A DNA stretch of 9,719 nucleotides. Source: Burkholderia gladioli. GTDB lineage: Bacteria; Pseudomonadota; Gammaproteobacteria; Burkholderiales; Burkholderiaceae. A model generated the notes under the pieces. It did not search any database and was not told the origin of the DNA. It saw only the letters and a program-made list of their open reading frames with translations. Numbering within the stretch: position 1 is the first letter of the stretch; each line of letters starts with the position of its first letter. This document shows, piece by piece, positions 1 through 8,627 of the stretch. The DNA lies in the NCBI GenBank assembly GCA_009914575.1, contig WNEB01000047.1, positions 1 to 9,719 of the forward strand. Reading direction: 5' to 3'. Position numbers and translations under genes: made by a program.

Positions 1-154
1 GGCCAGGCAAAGCCTTGCGCCGCCTGGCCCCCGAGCCCGTCCGGCGGCGAGGACTTCCCCGCCTTGGGGCGGGGCTAGGGGTGGGAAGATACCGTTTTGC
101 GACGTAGGTTTTCGTACCCCGGCGGCCCTTTCACCCACTCAAATTTCAAGAGAG
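1..154 (+). mobile_element. MITE-like repeat, copy 1 (right part, cut by window edge)
   Basis: These 154 bases match 8499-8652 with only two single-base differences: an extra G near base 39 here, and one T fewer in the T run near 129-131. The right terminal repeat is 130-154, ending in CAAGAGAG. The left end would lie about 106 bases before the window. A stem with CTTCCC (54-59) and GGGAAG (83-88) around an inner CCCCGCC/GGCGGGG pairing is visible. No convincing protein is encoded. It is in the same orientation as copy 2. Confidence 0.8.
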
Positions 155-275
155 CCATCACGCGCCGCGGCTGCGCGGACCGTTCAATTTCGAGGCGCGC
201 CGCGACGCCGGCTTCGACGAGATCGAACTCGACGCGCTGGTCGCGCAGGATCGCGATCCGCCGCCCGCGGCCTGA
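155..275 (+). pseudogene. C-terminal remnant of an unidentified gene next to MITE copy 1
   Basis: A reading frame continues from inside the repeat and ends at TGA 273-275. Outside the repeat it encodes about 40 residues, including GPFNFEARRDAGFDEIELDA and a proline/alanine tail. The acidic, structured-looking composition and GC-rich third positions resemble genuine coding sequence, so this may be the tail of a gene interrupted by the repeat. There is no start codon or ribosome binding site in the window for it. I do not recognise the family. It could also be a chance open frame in GC-rich DNA. Confidence 0.35.
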
Positions 276-356
276 ACACGGGCCGTCGCCTAGAGAAGTG
301 GCTCGACACGCGCCCTCGGCGCGGCGTTGCGCGTCGCGCCGGGCCGTCGGCATCGA

Positions 357-362
357 TATAAT
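357..362 (+). promoter_or_regulatory. -10 box (TATAAT) for the alpha/beta hydrolase gene
   Basis: A perfect TATAAT lies 30 bases before the ATG at 393, which would place transcription start near 369. No good -35 hexamer sits at 16-18 bases; TTGCGC at 327-332 is too far away. Assignment rests on the consensus -10 and its position. Confidence 0.5.
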
Positions 363-392
363 CGAACGATCATTCTTTTTTCGGTGGCCGCG

Positions 393-1289
393 ATGACCCA
401 GACCCGTACCGACTCCCTCTCCGAATTCGTGGCCGTGCGCGGCACGCGCCTGCACGTGCGCCGCTGGGGGGGGCCCGGCGCGCCGACGCTCTACATGCTG
501 CACGGCTGGATGGATGTGGCGGCGTCGTTCCAGTTCGTCGTGGACGCGCTGGCGGGTGACTGGCAGGTGATCGCGCCGGATGCGCGCGGCTTCGGGCTGT
601 CCGATTACCCGGTGGCGGCCCAGGGCGGAGGCCAGTACTGGTTCATGGACTATCTGGCCGATCTGGAGGCCCTGATCGACCACTACACGCCGGATGGCGA
701 GGTCAACCTGGTCGGCCACAGCATGGGCGCGAACGTGGTGTGCCTGTACGCCGGCGTGCGGCCGCAGCGCGTGCGCCGCGTGGTCGATCTCGAAGGCTTC
801 GGCCTCGCGCCGCCGCCGGCGTCGCAGGCGCCGGTGCGGCTGGCCGGCTGGCTCGACGAGCTGCGCGAGCCGCCGCGCCTGGCGAGCTATGCCTCGCTCG
901 ACGAGGTCGCCGCGCGCCTGATTAAGACCAACCCGCGGCTCGCGCCCGAGCGCGCGGCGTTCCTGGCCGCCTACTGGTCGCGCCGCGACGCCGACGGCCG
1001 CTACCGTCTGCTCGCCGATCCCGCTCACAAGCAGGCCGGCCCGCTGCTGTACCGGCTCGACGAGGTGATGGCGGTGTGGTCGAAGGTACGCGCCAAGGTG
1101 CTGCACATCGAGGCGATCGATTCGCCGACGCTGCGCTTCCTGGCCGGCAGGATTCCGCTGGACGAATTCAAGGCGCGCTTCGCCGCTTTTCCCGATTGGC
1201 GCGAGAAGACCATCGAGGACGCGGGCCACATGGTCCACCACGACCAGCCCGAGCAGGTCGCGGCGCTGATCGAGGCGTTCTGCGCCTGA
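393..1289 (+). CDS. Alpha/beta-fold hydrolase
   Basis: A 298-residue serine hydrolase of the alpha/beta fold. After the first strands comes the oxyanion-hole HG (residues 37-38, MLHGWMD), then the nucleophile elbow GHSMG with catalytic Ser110, and the C-terminal catalytic histidine in GHMVHH (His279). The acid residue is probably in the VLHIEAIDS segment (Glu240 or Asp243). No signal peptide is visible, so it should be cytoplasmic. Length is typical of the family. The ATG at 393 was chosen because the upstream in-frame extension is arginine-rich, starts at GTG and lies before the TATAAT box. It is the first intact gene of the plus-strand block, 97 or more bases before rnm. The substrate cannot be deduced; homologues are labelled only as hydrolases or acyltransferases. 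Confidence 0.9.
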   Translation: MTQTRTDSLSEFVAVRGTRLHVRRWGGPGAPTLYMLHGWMDVAASFQFVVDALAGDWQVIAPDARGFGLSDYPVAAQGGGQYWFMDYLADLEALIDHYTPDGEVNLVGHSMGANVVCLYAGVRPQRVRRVVDLEGFGLAPPPASQAPVRLAGWLDELREPPRLASYASLDEVAARLIKTNPRLAPERAAFLAAYWSRRDADGRYRLLADPAHKQAGPLLYRLDEVMAVWSKVRAKVLHIEAIDSPTLRFLAGRIPLDEFKARFAAFPDWREKTIEDAGHMVHHDQPEQVAALIEAFCA

Positions 1290-1374
1290 TCGCGCCCCGG
1301 ATTGGGGGCGGATGCGGCGTCGAGTGCGGCATGTGGCCCCGGTTCGACGCGACCGCCGGATTGCGGCGTTGCAG

Positions 1375-1380
1375 TAGAAT
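1375..1380 (+). promoter_or_regulatory. -10 box (TAGAAT) for rnm
   Basis: TAGAAT sits 6 bases before the first possible ATG (1387). Transcription would then begin at about 1387, which makes ATG 1405 the more natural start with a very short leader. No convincing -35 is seen. Confidence 0.4.
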
Positions 1381-1404
1381 GCCCGCATGCACCCGATTCC
1401 GACG

Positions 1405-2235
1405 ATGAACGCCGATCTGCACTGCCATTCCAACGTCTCCGACGGCCAGTTGACGCCTGCCGAGGTCGCGCAACGCGCGCACGCGGCGGGCGTTGCGCTG
1501 TGGGCGCTGACCGATCACGACGAGATCGGCGGCCAGGCCGCGGCGCGCGAGGCGGCGCAGGCGCTCGGCATGCGCTACCTGAGCGGCGTCGAGATTTCGG
1601 TCACGTGGGCGTCGCGCACGGTGCATGTCGTCGGGCTCAATATCGATCCGGCGCATCCGGGGCTCGTCGACGGGCTGTATCGCACCCGCAACGGCCGCGC
1701 CGCGCGCGCGCAGGAAATGAGCGAGCGGCTGGCCGAGATCGGCATTCCGGGCGCCTACGAAGGCGCGTTGCGCTTCGTCTCGAATCCCGACCTGATTTCC
1801 CGCACGCATTTCGCGCGCTACCTTGTCGAGGCCGGTTACGCGTCGTCCACGTCGGACGTGTTCGCGCGCTACCTCGGCGACGGCAAGCCCGGCTGCGTGC
1901 CGCATCGCTGGGCCAGGCTGTCGGATGCGGTCGGCTGGATCCAGCAGGCGGGCGGCGAGGCCGTGATCGCGCACCCGGGCCGCTATGCGTTCACGCCGGT
2001 CGAATTCGGCGCGCTGTTCGGCGAATTCATCGATCTGGGCGGCCGGGCGATCGAGGTCGTCACGGGTAGCCATACGCCCGACCAGTACCGCGAATATGCC
2101 GATGTCGCGCGCCGCTACGGCTTCGAGGCGTCGCGCGGTTCCGATTTCCATGCGCCGGGCGAGAGCGTCGTCGAGCTTGGCAGCCTGCCGCCGCTGCCGC
2201 CGGATCTGAAACCGGTCTGGGAACGCTGGCTTTGA
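1405..2235 (+). CDS. rnm: PHP-domain 5'-3' exoribonuclease / 3',5'-nucleotide bisphosphatase (RNase AM, YciV type)
   Basis: A 276-residue PHP-domain metalloenzyme. Family members remove 5' nucleotides from short RNAs and from 5S/16S/23S rRNA ends (E. coli RNase AM) and hydrolyse 3',5'-bisphosphate nucleotides such as pAp (Chromobacterium YciV homologue). Visible metal ligands are HCH (His6, His8), TDHDE (Asp37, His38), GVEIS (Glu63), IAHPGRY (His190) and SDFH (Asp247, His249). All PHP motifs are present, so the enzyme should be active and cytoplasmic. An in-frame ATG at 1387 would add six residues. I prefer 1405 because homologues typically begin at the DLHCHS strand and because of the -10 box at 1375. 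It precedes yciO by 85 bases, the same pairing as yciV-yciO in E. coli. Confidence 0.9.
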   Translation: MNADLHCHSNVSDGQLTPAEVAQRAHAAGVALWALTDHDEIGGQAAAREAAQALGMRYLSGVEISVTWASRTVHVVGLNIDPAHPGLVDGLYRTRNGRAARAQEMSERLAEIGIPGAYEGALRFVSNPDLISRTHFARYLVEAGYASSTSDVFARYLGDGKPGCVPHRWARLSDAVGWIQQAGGEAVIAHPGRYAFTPVEFGALFGEFIDLGGRAIEVVTGSHTPDQYREYADVARRYGFEASRGSDFHAPGESVVELGSLPPLPPDLKPVWERWL

Positions 2236-2320
2236 CCCCCCGCAGCCGCGCGCATGCCGGCGCGGCCTGGCCCCGACGCGCAACGCACGCGCGCGCGACG
2301 ATCTTCTCCCCACACACGCC

Positions 2321-2956
2321 ATGTCCCAGTTCTTCAGGATTCACCCGGAAAACCCGCAGCCGCGGCTGGTACGCCAGGCGACCGAGATCGTCAGGCATGG
2401 CGGCGTGATCGCGATGCCCACCGATTCGAGCTACGCGCTGGCCTGCCACCTCGACGACAAGACCGCCGTGGAGCGCGTGCGGCGCATTCGCGGCCTTGAC
2501 GACAAGCAGCTGCTGTCGCTGCTGGTGCGCGGCCTGTCCGAGCTGGCCAATTTCGCGATGGTCGACAATCACCCGTACCGGCTGATCAAGTCGGTCACTC
2601 CCGGCCCCTACGTGTTCGTGCTGCAGGCCACCAAGGAAGTGCCGCGCCGGCTGTCGCATCCGTCGCGCAAGACCATCGGCCTGCGCGTGCCCGATCACGC
2701 GATCACGCTGGCGTTGCTGGAGACGCTCGGCCAGCCGCTGCTCGGCACCACGCTGATCCTGCCGTCCGAGGACGAGCCGCTCAACGATCCCGAGGAAATC
2801 CGCGAACGCCTGGAAAAGCAGGTCGATCTCGTGATCGACGGCGGCGCGTGCCCGCGCGAGCCGTCCACCGTGGTGGACCTGAGCGGTGACGAGCCGGTGC
2901 TGGTGCGAGCCGGTCGCGGCGCGCTCGAACCGTTCGGGCTGAGCGCGAACGCCTGA
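2321..2956 (+). CDS. yciO: YciO, Sua5/YciO/YrdC-family protein
   Basis: A 211-residue protein with a single YrdC-like domain and no C-terminal Sua5 domain. The start MSQFFRIHPENPQ and the segments PTDSSYALAC, KTIGLRVP, LGTTLILP and LEKQVDLVIDGG closely resemble E. coli YciO in content and order, and the length matches (about 206 there). The family binds nucleotide and double-stranded RNA; TsaC/Sua5 relatives make threonylcarbamoyl-AMP for tRNA t6A, and YciO shows weak related activity in vitro with an unsettled cellular role. The adjacent rnm suggests a shared RNA-metabolism context (inference). ATG 2321 is the only sensible start; no strong Shine-Dalgarno sequence is visible. It is intact. 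Confidence 0.9.
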   Translation: MSQFFRIHPENPQPRLVRQATEIVRHGGVIAMPTDSSYALACHLDDKTAVERVRRIRGLDDKQLLSLLVRGLSELANFAMVDNHPYRLIKSVTPGPYVFVLQATKEVPRRLSHPSRKTIGLRVPDHAITLALLETLGQPLLGTTLILPSEDEPLNDPEEIRERLEKQVDLVIDGGACPREPSTVVDLSGDEPVLVRAGRGALEPFGLSANA

Positions 2957-3015
2957 CTCCGATCCGGATGCGGCGGCGCGCCGCCGGGTTTCCGCGTCCG
3001 TCATTTTCCGCTTGT

Positions 3016-3021
3016 TACAAT
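3016..3021 (+). promoter_or_regulatory. -10 box (TACAAT) for the M50 protease-trpS unit
   Basis: TACAAT ends 8 bases before ATG 3030, so transcription would start at or within a few bases of the start codon, giving a leaderless or nearly leaderless mRNA. No good -35 hexamer is seen at normal spacing. Confidence 0.45.
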
Positions 3022-3029
3022 ATCGCGCT

Positions 3030-3686
3030 ATGGACAACCTGATTCAGACGATCGTCGTCTACGCCTTGCCCGTGATCTTCGCGATCACGCTGCACGAGGC
3101 CGCACACGGCTACGCCGCCCGCCTGCTCGGCGACAACACCGCCTACGCGCTCGGCCTCGTTTCGTTCAATCCGGCGCGCCATATCGATCCGATCGGCACC
3201 ATCGTGATTCCTATCGCGCTGTATTTCCTGACGAGCGGCGCGTTCCTGTTCGGCTATGCCAAGCCGGTGCCGGTGGCGTTCCGCAACCTGCGCAATCCGC
3301 GCTGGGACAGCCTGTGGGTGTCGGCCGCCGGGCCGGCCTGCAATTTCGTGCAGGCGCTGGTGTGGGGCCTGATCGCCGTCGGCCTGGCCGCCGCCAACGT
3401 CGACGAGGCGTTCTGCACGCGCATGGCGGGCGCCGGCGTGGGCGTGAACCTCGTGCTGTGCGTGCTGAACCTGTTTCCGTTGCCGCCGCTCGACGGCGGG
3501 CGCGTGCTGTCGGCGCTGCTGCCCCCCCGGCAATCGATCGCGCTGTCGCGGATCGAGCCGTACGGCTTCATCATCGTGCTGCTGCTCATGACCGGCGTGC
3601 TGTCGAAGTACTGGCTGCAGCCCGGCATCGGCATCGGCTACAGCATCGTGCGGGCCATCCTGTCTCCCATTGCATCGCTTTTCTAA
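3030..3686 (+). CDS. Site-2 protease-like membrane metalloprotease (peptidase M50 family)
   Basis: A 218-residue integral membrane protein. It has the zinc-binding HEAAH (residues 22-26) in the first membrane helix, a second conserved SAAGPACN segment near residues 98-105, and the third-ligand motif in [11 protein letters not shown] with Asp155. About five to six hydrophobic helices are seen, the last near residues 179-196. There is no PDZ domain, so this is the short M50 subfamily common beside trpS or scpA in bacteria, not RseP. The substrate is unknown; the fold implies intramembrane proteolysis. ATG 3030 was chosen over an upstream in-frame codon at 3012 that overlaps the -10 box. TrpS follows after 9 bases, so the two are probably cotranscribed. 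Confidence 0.88.
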   Translation: MDNLIQTIVVYALPVIFAITLHEAAHGYAARLLGDNTAYALGLVSFNPARHIDPIGTIVIPIALYFLTSGAFLFGYAKPVPVAFRNLRNPRWDSLWVSAAGPACNFVQALVWGLIAVGLAAANVDEAFCTRMAGAGVGVNLVLCVLNLFPLPPLDGGRVLSALLPPRQSIALSRIEPYGFIIVLLLMTGVLSKYWLQPGIGIGYSIVRAILSPIASLF

Positions 3687-3695
3687 AACACAAAC

Positions 3696-4898
<1,203 letters not shown>

Positions 4899-4906
4899 GC
4901 CGACGC

Positions 4907-5513
4907 ATGAACGCCACCGCCATGCCGATCCCGCCGGCCAGCGCCGGCGCCGCTGCGCCGCACGCGGCAGGCGCGCCGTCGCGCTGGATCGCCGCGTGGT
5001 CGCACCTGGTGCCGCCCGGCGGCGCGGTGCTCGACGTCGCGACCGGGCAGGGCCGGCATGCGCGCTGGTTCGCGGCGCGCGGCCATCCGGTGCTGGCGCT
5101 CGACCGCGATCCGGCCGCGCTCGATGCGCTGGCCGGCATCGGCGGCGTCGAGGCGCGCGAGGCCGATCTAGAAGGCGCGCCGCGGCCGCTGACCGGCGAT
5201 GCGCGCTTCGCCACGGTGGTCGTCACGAACTTATCTGCATCGCCCGTTGCTGCCTCGCCTCGTGTCGTCGGTGGCGCCGGGCGGCATCCTGTTTTACGAA
5301 ACTTTCGCGCGCGGCAACGAAACGCTCGGAAAACCGTCCAATCCCGCATTCCTGCTCGCGCCGGGCGAATTGCTCGACGCCGTGCGCGGCGAGTTGCGCG
5401 TGATCGGTTTCGAGGACGGCTTCACCGACGAAGGGCGGCCTGCCTTCGTCCAGCGAATCTGCGCGGTGCGCGAGCAGGGGGACGGATTCCCGCGTTACGG
5501 ACTGGTCGGGTAA
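4907..5513 (+). pseudogene. Class I SAM-dependent methyltransferase, frameshifted
   Basis: Two frames together encode one small methyltransferase of about 201 residues. The first frame (4907 to about 5230, 108 codons) has SAM-binding motif [17 protein letters not shown] and the acidic LALDRDP of motif II. The second frame (about 5233-5513) has [25 protein letters not shown] and [10 protein letters not shown]. The join falls in GAACTTATCTG (5228-5238): removing one T at 5231-5232 restores TNYLHRPLL, the sequence expected in this family. In the uncorrected frame the protein runs on as an arginine-rich nonsense tail into dapA. Either a real inactivation or a sequencing error. It starts 8 bases after trpS. 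Target molecule unknown. The dapA -10 box lies just beyond its stop. Confidence 0.8.
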
Positions 5514-5518
5514 TCCGC

Positions 5519-5524
5519 TACAAT
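5519..5524 (+). promoter_or_regulatory. -10 box (TACAAT) for dapA
   Basis: TACAAT lies just after the methyltransferase stop and 33 bases before the dapA ATG, giving a leader of roughly 27 bases. The best upstream hexamer, TTACGG at 5495-5500 with an 18-base spacer, is weak. If used, it would let dapA-bamC be expressed separately from trpS. Confidence 0.45.
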
Positions 5525-5557
5525 CGACGTTTATTGAGTTTACTTTCATTGCGTTTC

Positions 5558-6460
5558 ATGGCTAACGGCACCCAAGACGGCATTCAATTCCGCGGCAGCA
5601 TGCCCGCGATCGTGACCCCGATGCTCGAAGACGGCAGCCTCGATCTGCCTGCCTTCCGCAAGCTGGTCGACTGGCATATCGAAGAAGGCACCGATGCACT
5701 GGTGGTGGTCGGCACGAGCGGCGAATCGGCCACGCTGTCGGTCGACGAGCACATCCTGACCGTCAAGACGGCGGTGGAGCACGCGGCCAAGCGCATCCCG
5801 ATCATCGCGGGCGCGGGCGGCAATTCCACGGCCGAGGCGATCGAGTTGTCGCGCCAGGCCAAATCGGTCGGCGCCGACGCCACGCTGCAGGTGGTGCCGT
5901 ACTACAACAAGCCGACGCAGGAAGGCATCTATCGCCACTTCCGGGCGATCGCCGAGGCGGTCGACCTGCCGGTGATCCTGTACAACGTGCCGGGCCGCAC
6001 GGTGGCCGATATGGCCAACGAAACGGTCCTGCGTGCCGCCGAGGTGCCGGGCATCGTCGGCGTTAAGGACGCCACCGGCAACCTCGAACGCGCCGCGCAC
6101 CTGATCAAGGCCGCGCCGCAGGGCTTCGGCATCTACAGCGGCGACGATCCCACCGCGATCGCGCTGATGCTGCTCGGCGGCCACGGCAACATCTCGGTCA
6201 CGGCCAACGTCGCGCCGCACGCGATGAGCGAGCTGTGCCGCGCCGCGATCGCCGGCGACGCGAAAACCGCGCGTGAAATCCACATGAAGCTGCTGTCGCT
6301 GCACAAGCACCTGTTTGCCGAGGCGAACCCGATTCCCGTGAAGTGGGCGCTGGAGAAAATGGGCAAGATTCGTGGCGGCATCCGCCTGCCGCTGACGCCG
6401 CTCGACGAGCGCTTCCACGATGTCGTGCGCGGCGCGCTGCGCGAAGCCGGCATCGTTTGA
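5558..6460 (+). CDS. dapA: 4-hydroxy-tetrahydrodipicolinate synthase
   Basis: Condenses pyruvate with aspartate semialdehyde, the first committed step of the lysine/diaminopimelate branch, feeding both protein and peptidoglycan synthesis in the cytoplasm. A 300-residue TIM barrel of normal family length. The Schiff-base lysine is Lys170 in GVKDATGN; the triad region VGTSGES has Thr53/Ser54, and Tyr142 with Arg147 lie in LYNVPGRT, each nine positions later than in E. coli Dap[11 protein letters not shown] is the other family signature. ATG 5558 begins [11 protein letters not shown], the natural start; the reading frame is accidentally open upstream because of the methyltransferase frameshift, so a longer start should not be used. 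bamC follows after 109 bases, as dapA precedes bamC (nlpB/dapX) in E. coli. Confidence 0.97.
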   Translation: MANGTQDGIQFRGSMPAIVTPMLEDGSLDLPAFRKLVDWHIEEGTDALVVVGTSGESATLSVDEHILTVKTAVEHAAKRIPIIAGAGGNSTAEAIELSRQAKSVGADATLQVVPYYNKPTQEGIYRHFRAIAEAVDLPVILYNVPGRTVADMANETVLRAAEVPGIVGVKDATGNLERAAHLIKAAPQGFGIYSGDDPTAIALMLLGGHGNISVTANVAPHAMSELCRAAIAGDAKTAREIHMKLLSLHKHLFAEANPIPVKWALEKMGKIRGGIRLPLTPLDERFHDVVRGALREAGIV

Positions 6461-6560
6461 CCGATCCGGACGGTCGCGCCCGCGGTCGGCCGTGTTTCCC
6501 GACCCACCTGATTTCACCCCGGCCCGCCGGCATCGCTCGTGTCACGCGTTTAGCAAGACG

Positions 6561-6565
6561 AAGGA
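6561..6565 (+). promoter_or_regulatory. Ribosome binding site of bamC
   Basis: AAGGA four bases before ATG 6570 is one of the few clear Shine-Dalgarno-like matches in the plus-strand block. It settles the start at MKHFAF, the only start that gives a proper lipoprotein signal peptide. Confidence 0.6.
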
Positions 6566-6569
6566 TTTC

Positions 6570-7715
6570 ATGAAACATTTCGCCTTTTCCTCTCGCGCCG
6601 TCCAGGCGTCCGTGGTGGCGCTTGCGCTTGGCGCGCTGGCCGGTTGCGACACGCTGAACGATTACTTCGCGCCCGATGCCGTCAACTACAAGTCGACCGG
6701 CTCGGCGCCGCCGCTGGCCGTGCCGAAGGATCTGACGATCGTGCCGGTCAGCCCGTCCTACGTCGCGCCGCCGACCAACGCCGGCCTCGGTTCGCTTCCG
6801 CGGCGCGCCGTGACGACCGCGGGCAATTCCACCGAAGGGCAGCCGAGCGCGCAGGATCCGTACGGCATGCACATCGAGCGCGACGGCGATCGCCGCTGGC
6901 TCGTGGTCGACGGCCGCACGCCGGAACAACTGTGGCCGCAACTGAAGGAATTCTGGGCCGACAACGGTTTCGCCCTGAAAACCGATGCGCCGCAAACCGG
7001 CATCCTGAACACCGACTGGGCCGATAACCGCGCGAACATCCCGGACGACTGGTTCCGCCGCACGATCGGTCGCCTGATCGATTTCGCCTATTCGTCGGGC
7101 ACGCGCGATAGCTTCCGCACGCTCGTCACGCGCGGCGGCAACGGCACGACCGAAATCTCGATCACGCACAGCGCGATGGAAGAAGTGCTGACGGGGCCGC
7201 AGGGCGGCGATTCGTCGCGTTGGGTCGAGCGACCGCGCAACCCGGTGCTCGAAGCCGTGTTCCTGGCCAAGCTGATGGAGAAGTTCGGGCTGACCGATGC
7301 CCAGGCCAAGCAGTTGCTGACCGATGCGCGCCCGGCCACGGCGCCCGCCACCGTGGTCGACACCAGCGCCGGCACGGCCACGCTCGATCTGGCCGAATCC
7401 ATCGATCGCGCCTGGCTGCGCGTGGGCCTCGCGCTCGACCGCACCAACTTCGCCGTCGACAACCGCGATCGCGCCAAGGGCGTGTACATGGTCCGCTACG
7501 CGAATTCGGCCGACGAGCTGAAGGGCGACGGCCTGTTCGGCAAGCTGTTCCATACCCAGGCGAAGGCCGCCAAGCAGGGCAAGAAATACTTCGTCAGCGT
7601 GCGCGCCACCGGCGACGCGAAGACGCAGGTGGCCGTCGTCGATGCGAACGGCCAGGCTGACAACTCCACCGACGCGCAGCGCATCATCACGCTGCTCCAC
7701 ACGCAACTGAACTGA
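6570..7715 (+). CDS. bamC: Outer-membrane protein assembly factor BamC (NlpB/DapX lipoprotein)
   Basis: A 381-residue lipoprotein of the BAM complex that inserts beta-barrel proteins into the outer membrane. The signal peptide (residues 1-25) ends in lipobox LAGC with lipidated Cys26. A proline-rich unstructured stretch (about 44-100), corresponding to the BamD-binding lasso of E. coli BamC, is followed by two helix-grip domains, about 104-208 and 266-380. Family signatures are TGILNTDWADNRANIP and the ISITHSAMEEV segment. The residue after Cys26 is Asp, which in E. coli can act as an inner-membrane retention signal, unexpected for BamC. It sits downstream of dapA as in E. coli and 4 bases before the metallo-beta-lactamase gene. 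Confidence 0.93.
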   Translation: MKHFAFSSRAVQASVVALALGALAGCDTLNDYFAPDAVNYKSTGSAPPLAVPKDLTIVPVSPSYVAPPTNAGLGSLPRRAVTTAGNSTEGQPSAQDPYGMHIERDGDRRWLVVDGRTPEQLWPQLKEFWADNGFALKTDAPQTGILNTDWADNRANIPDDWFRRTIGRLIDFAYSSGTRDSFRTLVTRGGNGTTEISITHSAMEEVLTGPQGGDSSRWVERPRNPVLEAVFLAKLMEKFGLTDAQAKQLLTDARPATAPATVVDTSAGTATLDLAESIDRAWLRVGLALDRTNFAVDNRDRAKGVYMVRYANSADELKGDGLFGKLFHTQAKAAKQGKKYFVSVRATGDAKTQVAVVDANGQADNSTDAQRIITLLHTQLN

Positions 7716-7719
7716 GCGT

Positions 7720-8401
7720 GTGAGAGTCACGAGCCTCGGCAGCGGCAGCGAGGGTAATGCGCTCGTTGTCGAGGCGTCGTCGGGCACGACCACCACGCGC
7801 GTCCTGCTCGACTGCGGTTTCTCGGCGAAGGAAATCGATCGCAGCCTCGTGCGGGTCGGGCTCGCCTCGGGCGAGCTCGACGCGATCCTGATCACGCACG
7901 AACACAGCGACCACATCGGCGGCGCGCTGACCATGGCGCGGCGCTTCGTCGGCATTCCGCTCTACATGAGCTGGGGCGCCGCGCGTGCGGTTGGCGCCGA
8001 TACCGCCGACGTCGATCTTCACGTGATGTGGGGCGGCGACGCCACCGCCATCGGCGATCTCGAAATCCATCCCTATACGGTTCCGCACGACGCGCGCGAG
8101 CCGCTTCAATGCGTGTTTTCCAACGGCAGTGCACGGCTTGGCGTGCTGACCGATGCGGGGCATGTCGACGCCGCATCTCTGCAGCGTCCTGAGCGGCTGC
8201 GATGCGCTCGTGCTCGAAGCGAATCACGACGTCGAGATGCTGGCCAACGGTCGCTATCCGGCCTCGCTGAAGGCGCGCATCGGCGGTTCGCACGGGCACC
8301 TCAGCAACGCGGCGACCGCCGAGATCCTGGCCTCGCTCGATCGTTCGCGCTTGCGGCATCTGGCGGCCGCGCATTTGAGTCAGCAGAACAGCCTCTCTTG
8401 A
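7720..8401 (+). pseudogene. Metallo-beta-lactamase-fold hydrolase, frameshifted and truncated by MITE
   Basis: GTG start 4 bases after the bamC stop, so probably translationally coupled. The first frame encodes 149 residues with the metal-binding HEHSDH (His60, His62, Asp64, His65), VPHDA (His123, Asp124) and TDAGHV (Asp145), typical of the YycJ/PhnP-like COG1235 group. One extra G at about 8167 (CATGTCGACGCC) then shifts the frame. In the other frame the protein continues TPHLCSVLSGCDALVLEANH, GGSHGHLSN and AAHLSQQN, exactly as expected. At 8393 the gene meets the inverted repeat of the MITE, which adds Leu-Ser and a TGA. About 224 native residues remain of the roughly 255-260 usual; the last strand and helix are gone and do not resume after the element. 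Loss of the C-terminus makes inactivation likely even without the frameshift. Confidence 0.85.
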
Positions 8402-8417
8402 ATTTCGAGTGGGTGGA
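8393..8417 (+). repeat. Left terminal inverted repeat of MITE copy 2
   Basis: Pairs with 8628-8652 in inverted orientation with three mismatches (positions 11, 14 and 24 of the repeat). Contains the TGA (8399-8401) that now ends the hydrolase reading frame. Confidence 0.8.
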
Positions 8418-8627
8418 TTTTTCCGGGTCAAGGGCGGGCGAAGCCCGGCGCAGCGACCCCTTGATGCGGAGAAATCTACGAGCACGCTTGAGGGCTCGGG
8501 CCAGGCAAAGCCTTGCGCCGCCTGGCCCCCGAGCCCTCCGGCGGCGAGGACTTCCCCGCCTTGGGGCGGGGCTAGGGGTGGGAAGATACCGTTTTGCGAC
8601 GTAGGTTTTCGTACCCCGGCGGCCCTT

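Noticed and set aside
2245..2266. Hairpin GCCGCGC/GCGCGGC between rnm and yciO
   Set aside because: No T run follows; ordinary for GC-rich spacer.
75..2322. Long minus-strand frames (452 and 384 codons) opposite the hydrolase and rnm
   Set aside because: Shadows of the plus-strand genes; the end of the first one runs into the MITE and has no domain signature.
2971..2986. Palindrome CGGCGGCGCGCCGCCG between yciO and the M50 gene
   Set aside because: Followed by GGTTTCC rather than a T run, and composed of simple GGC/GCC units; could be a weak terminator but not supported enough to list.
6198..7955. A 585-codon minus-strand frame opposite dapA and bamC
   Set aside because: Antisense shadow; no recognisable motif, and clear genes with signature residues occupy the other strand.
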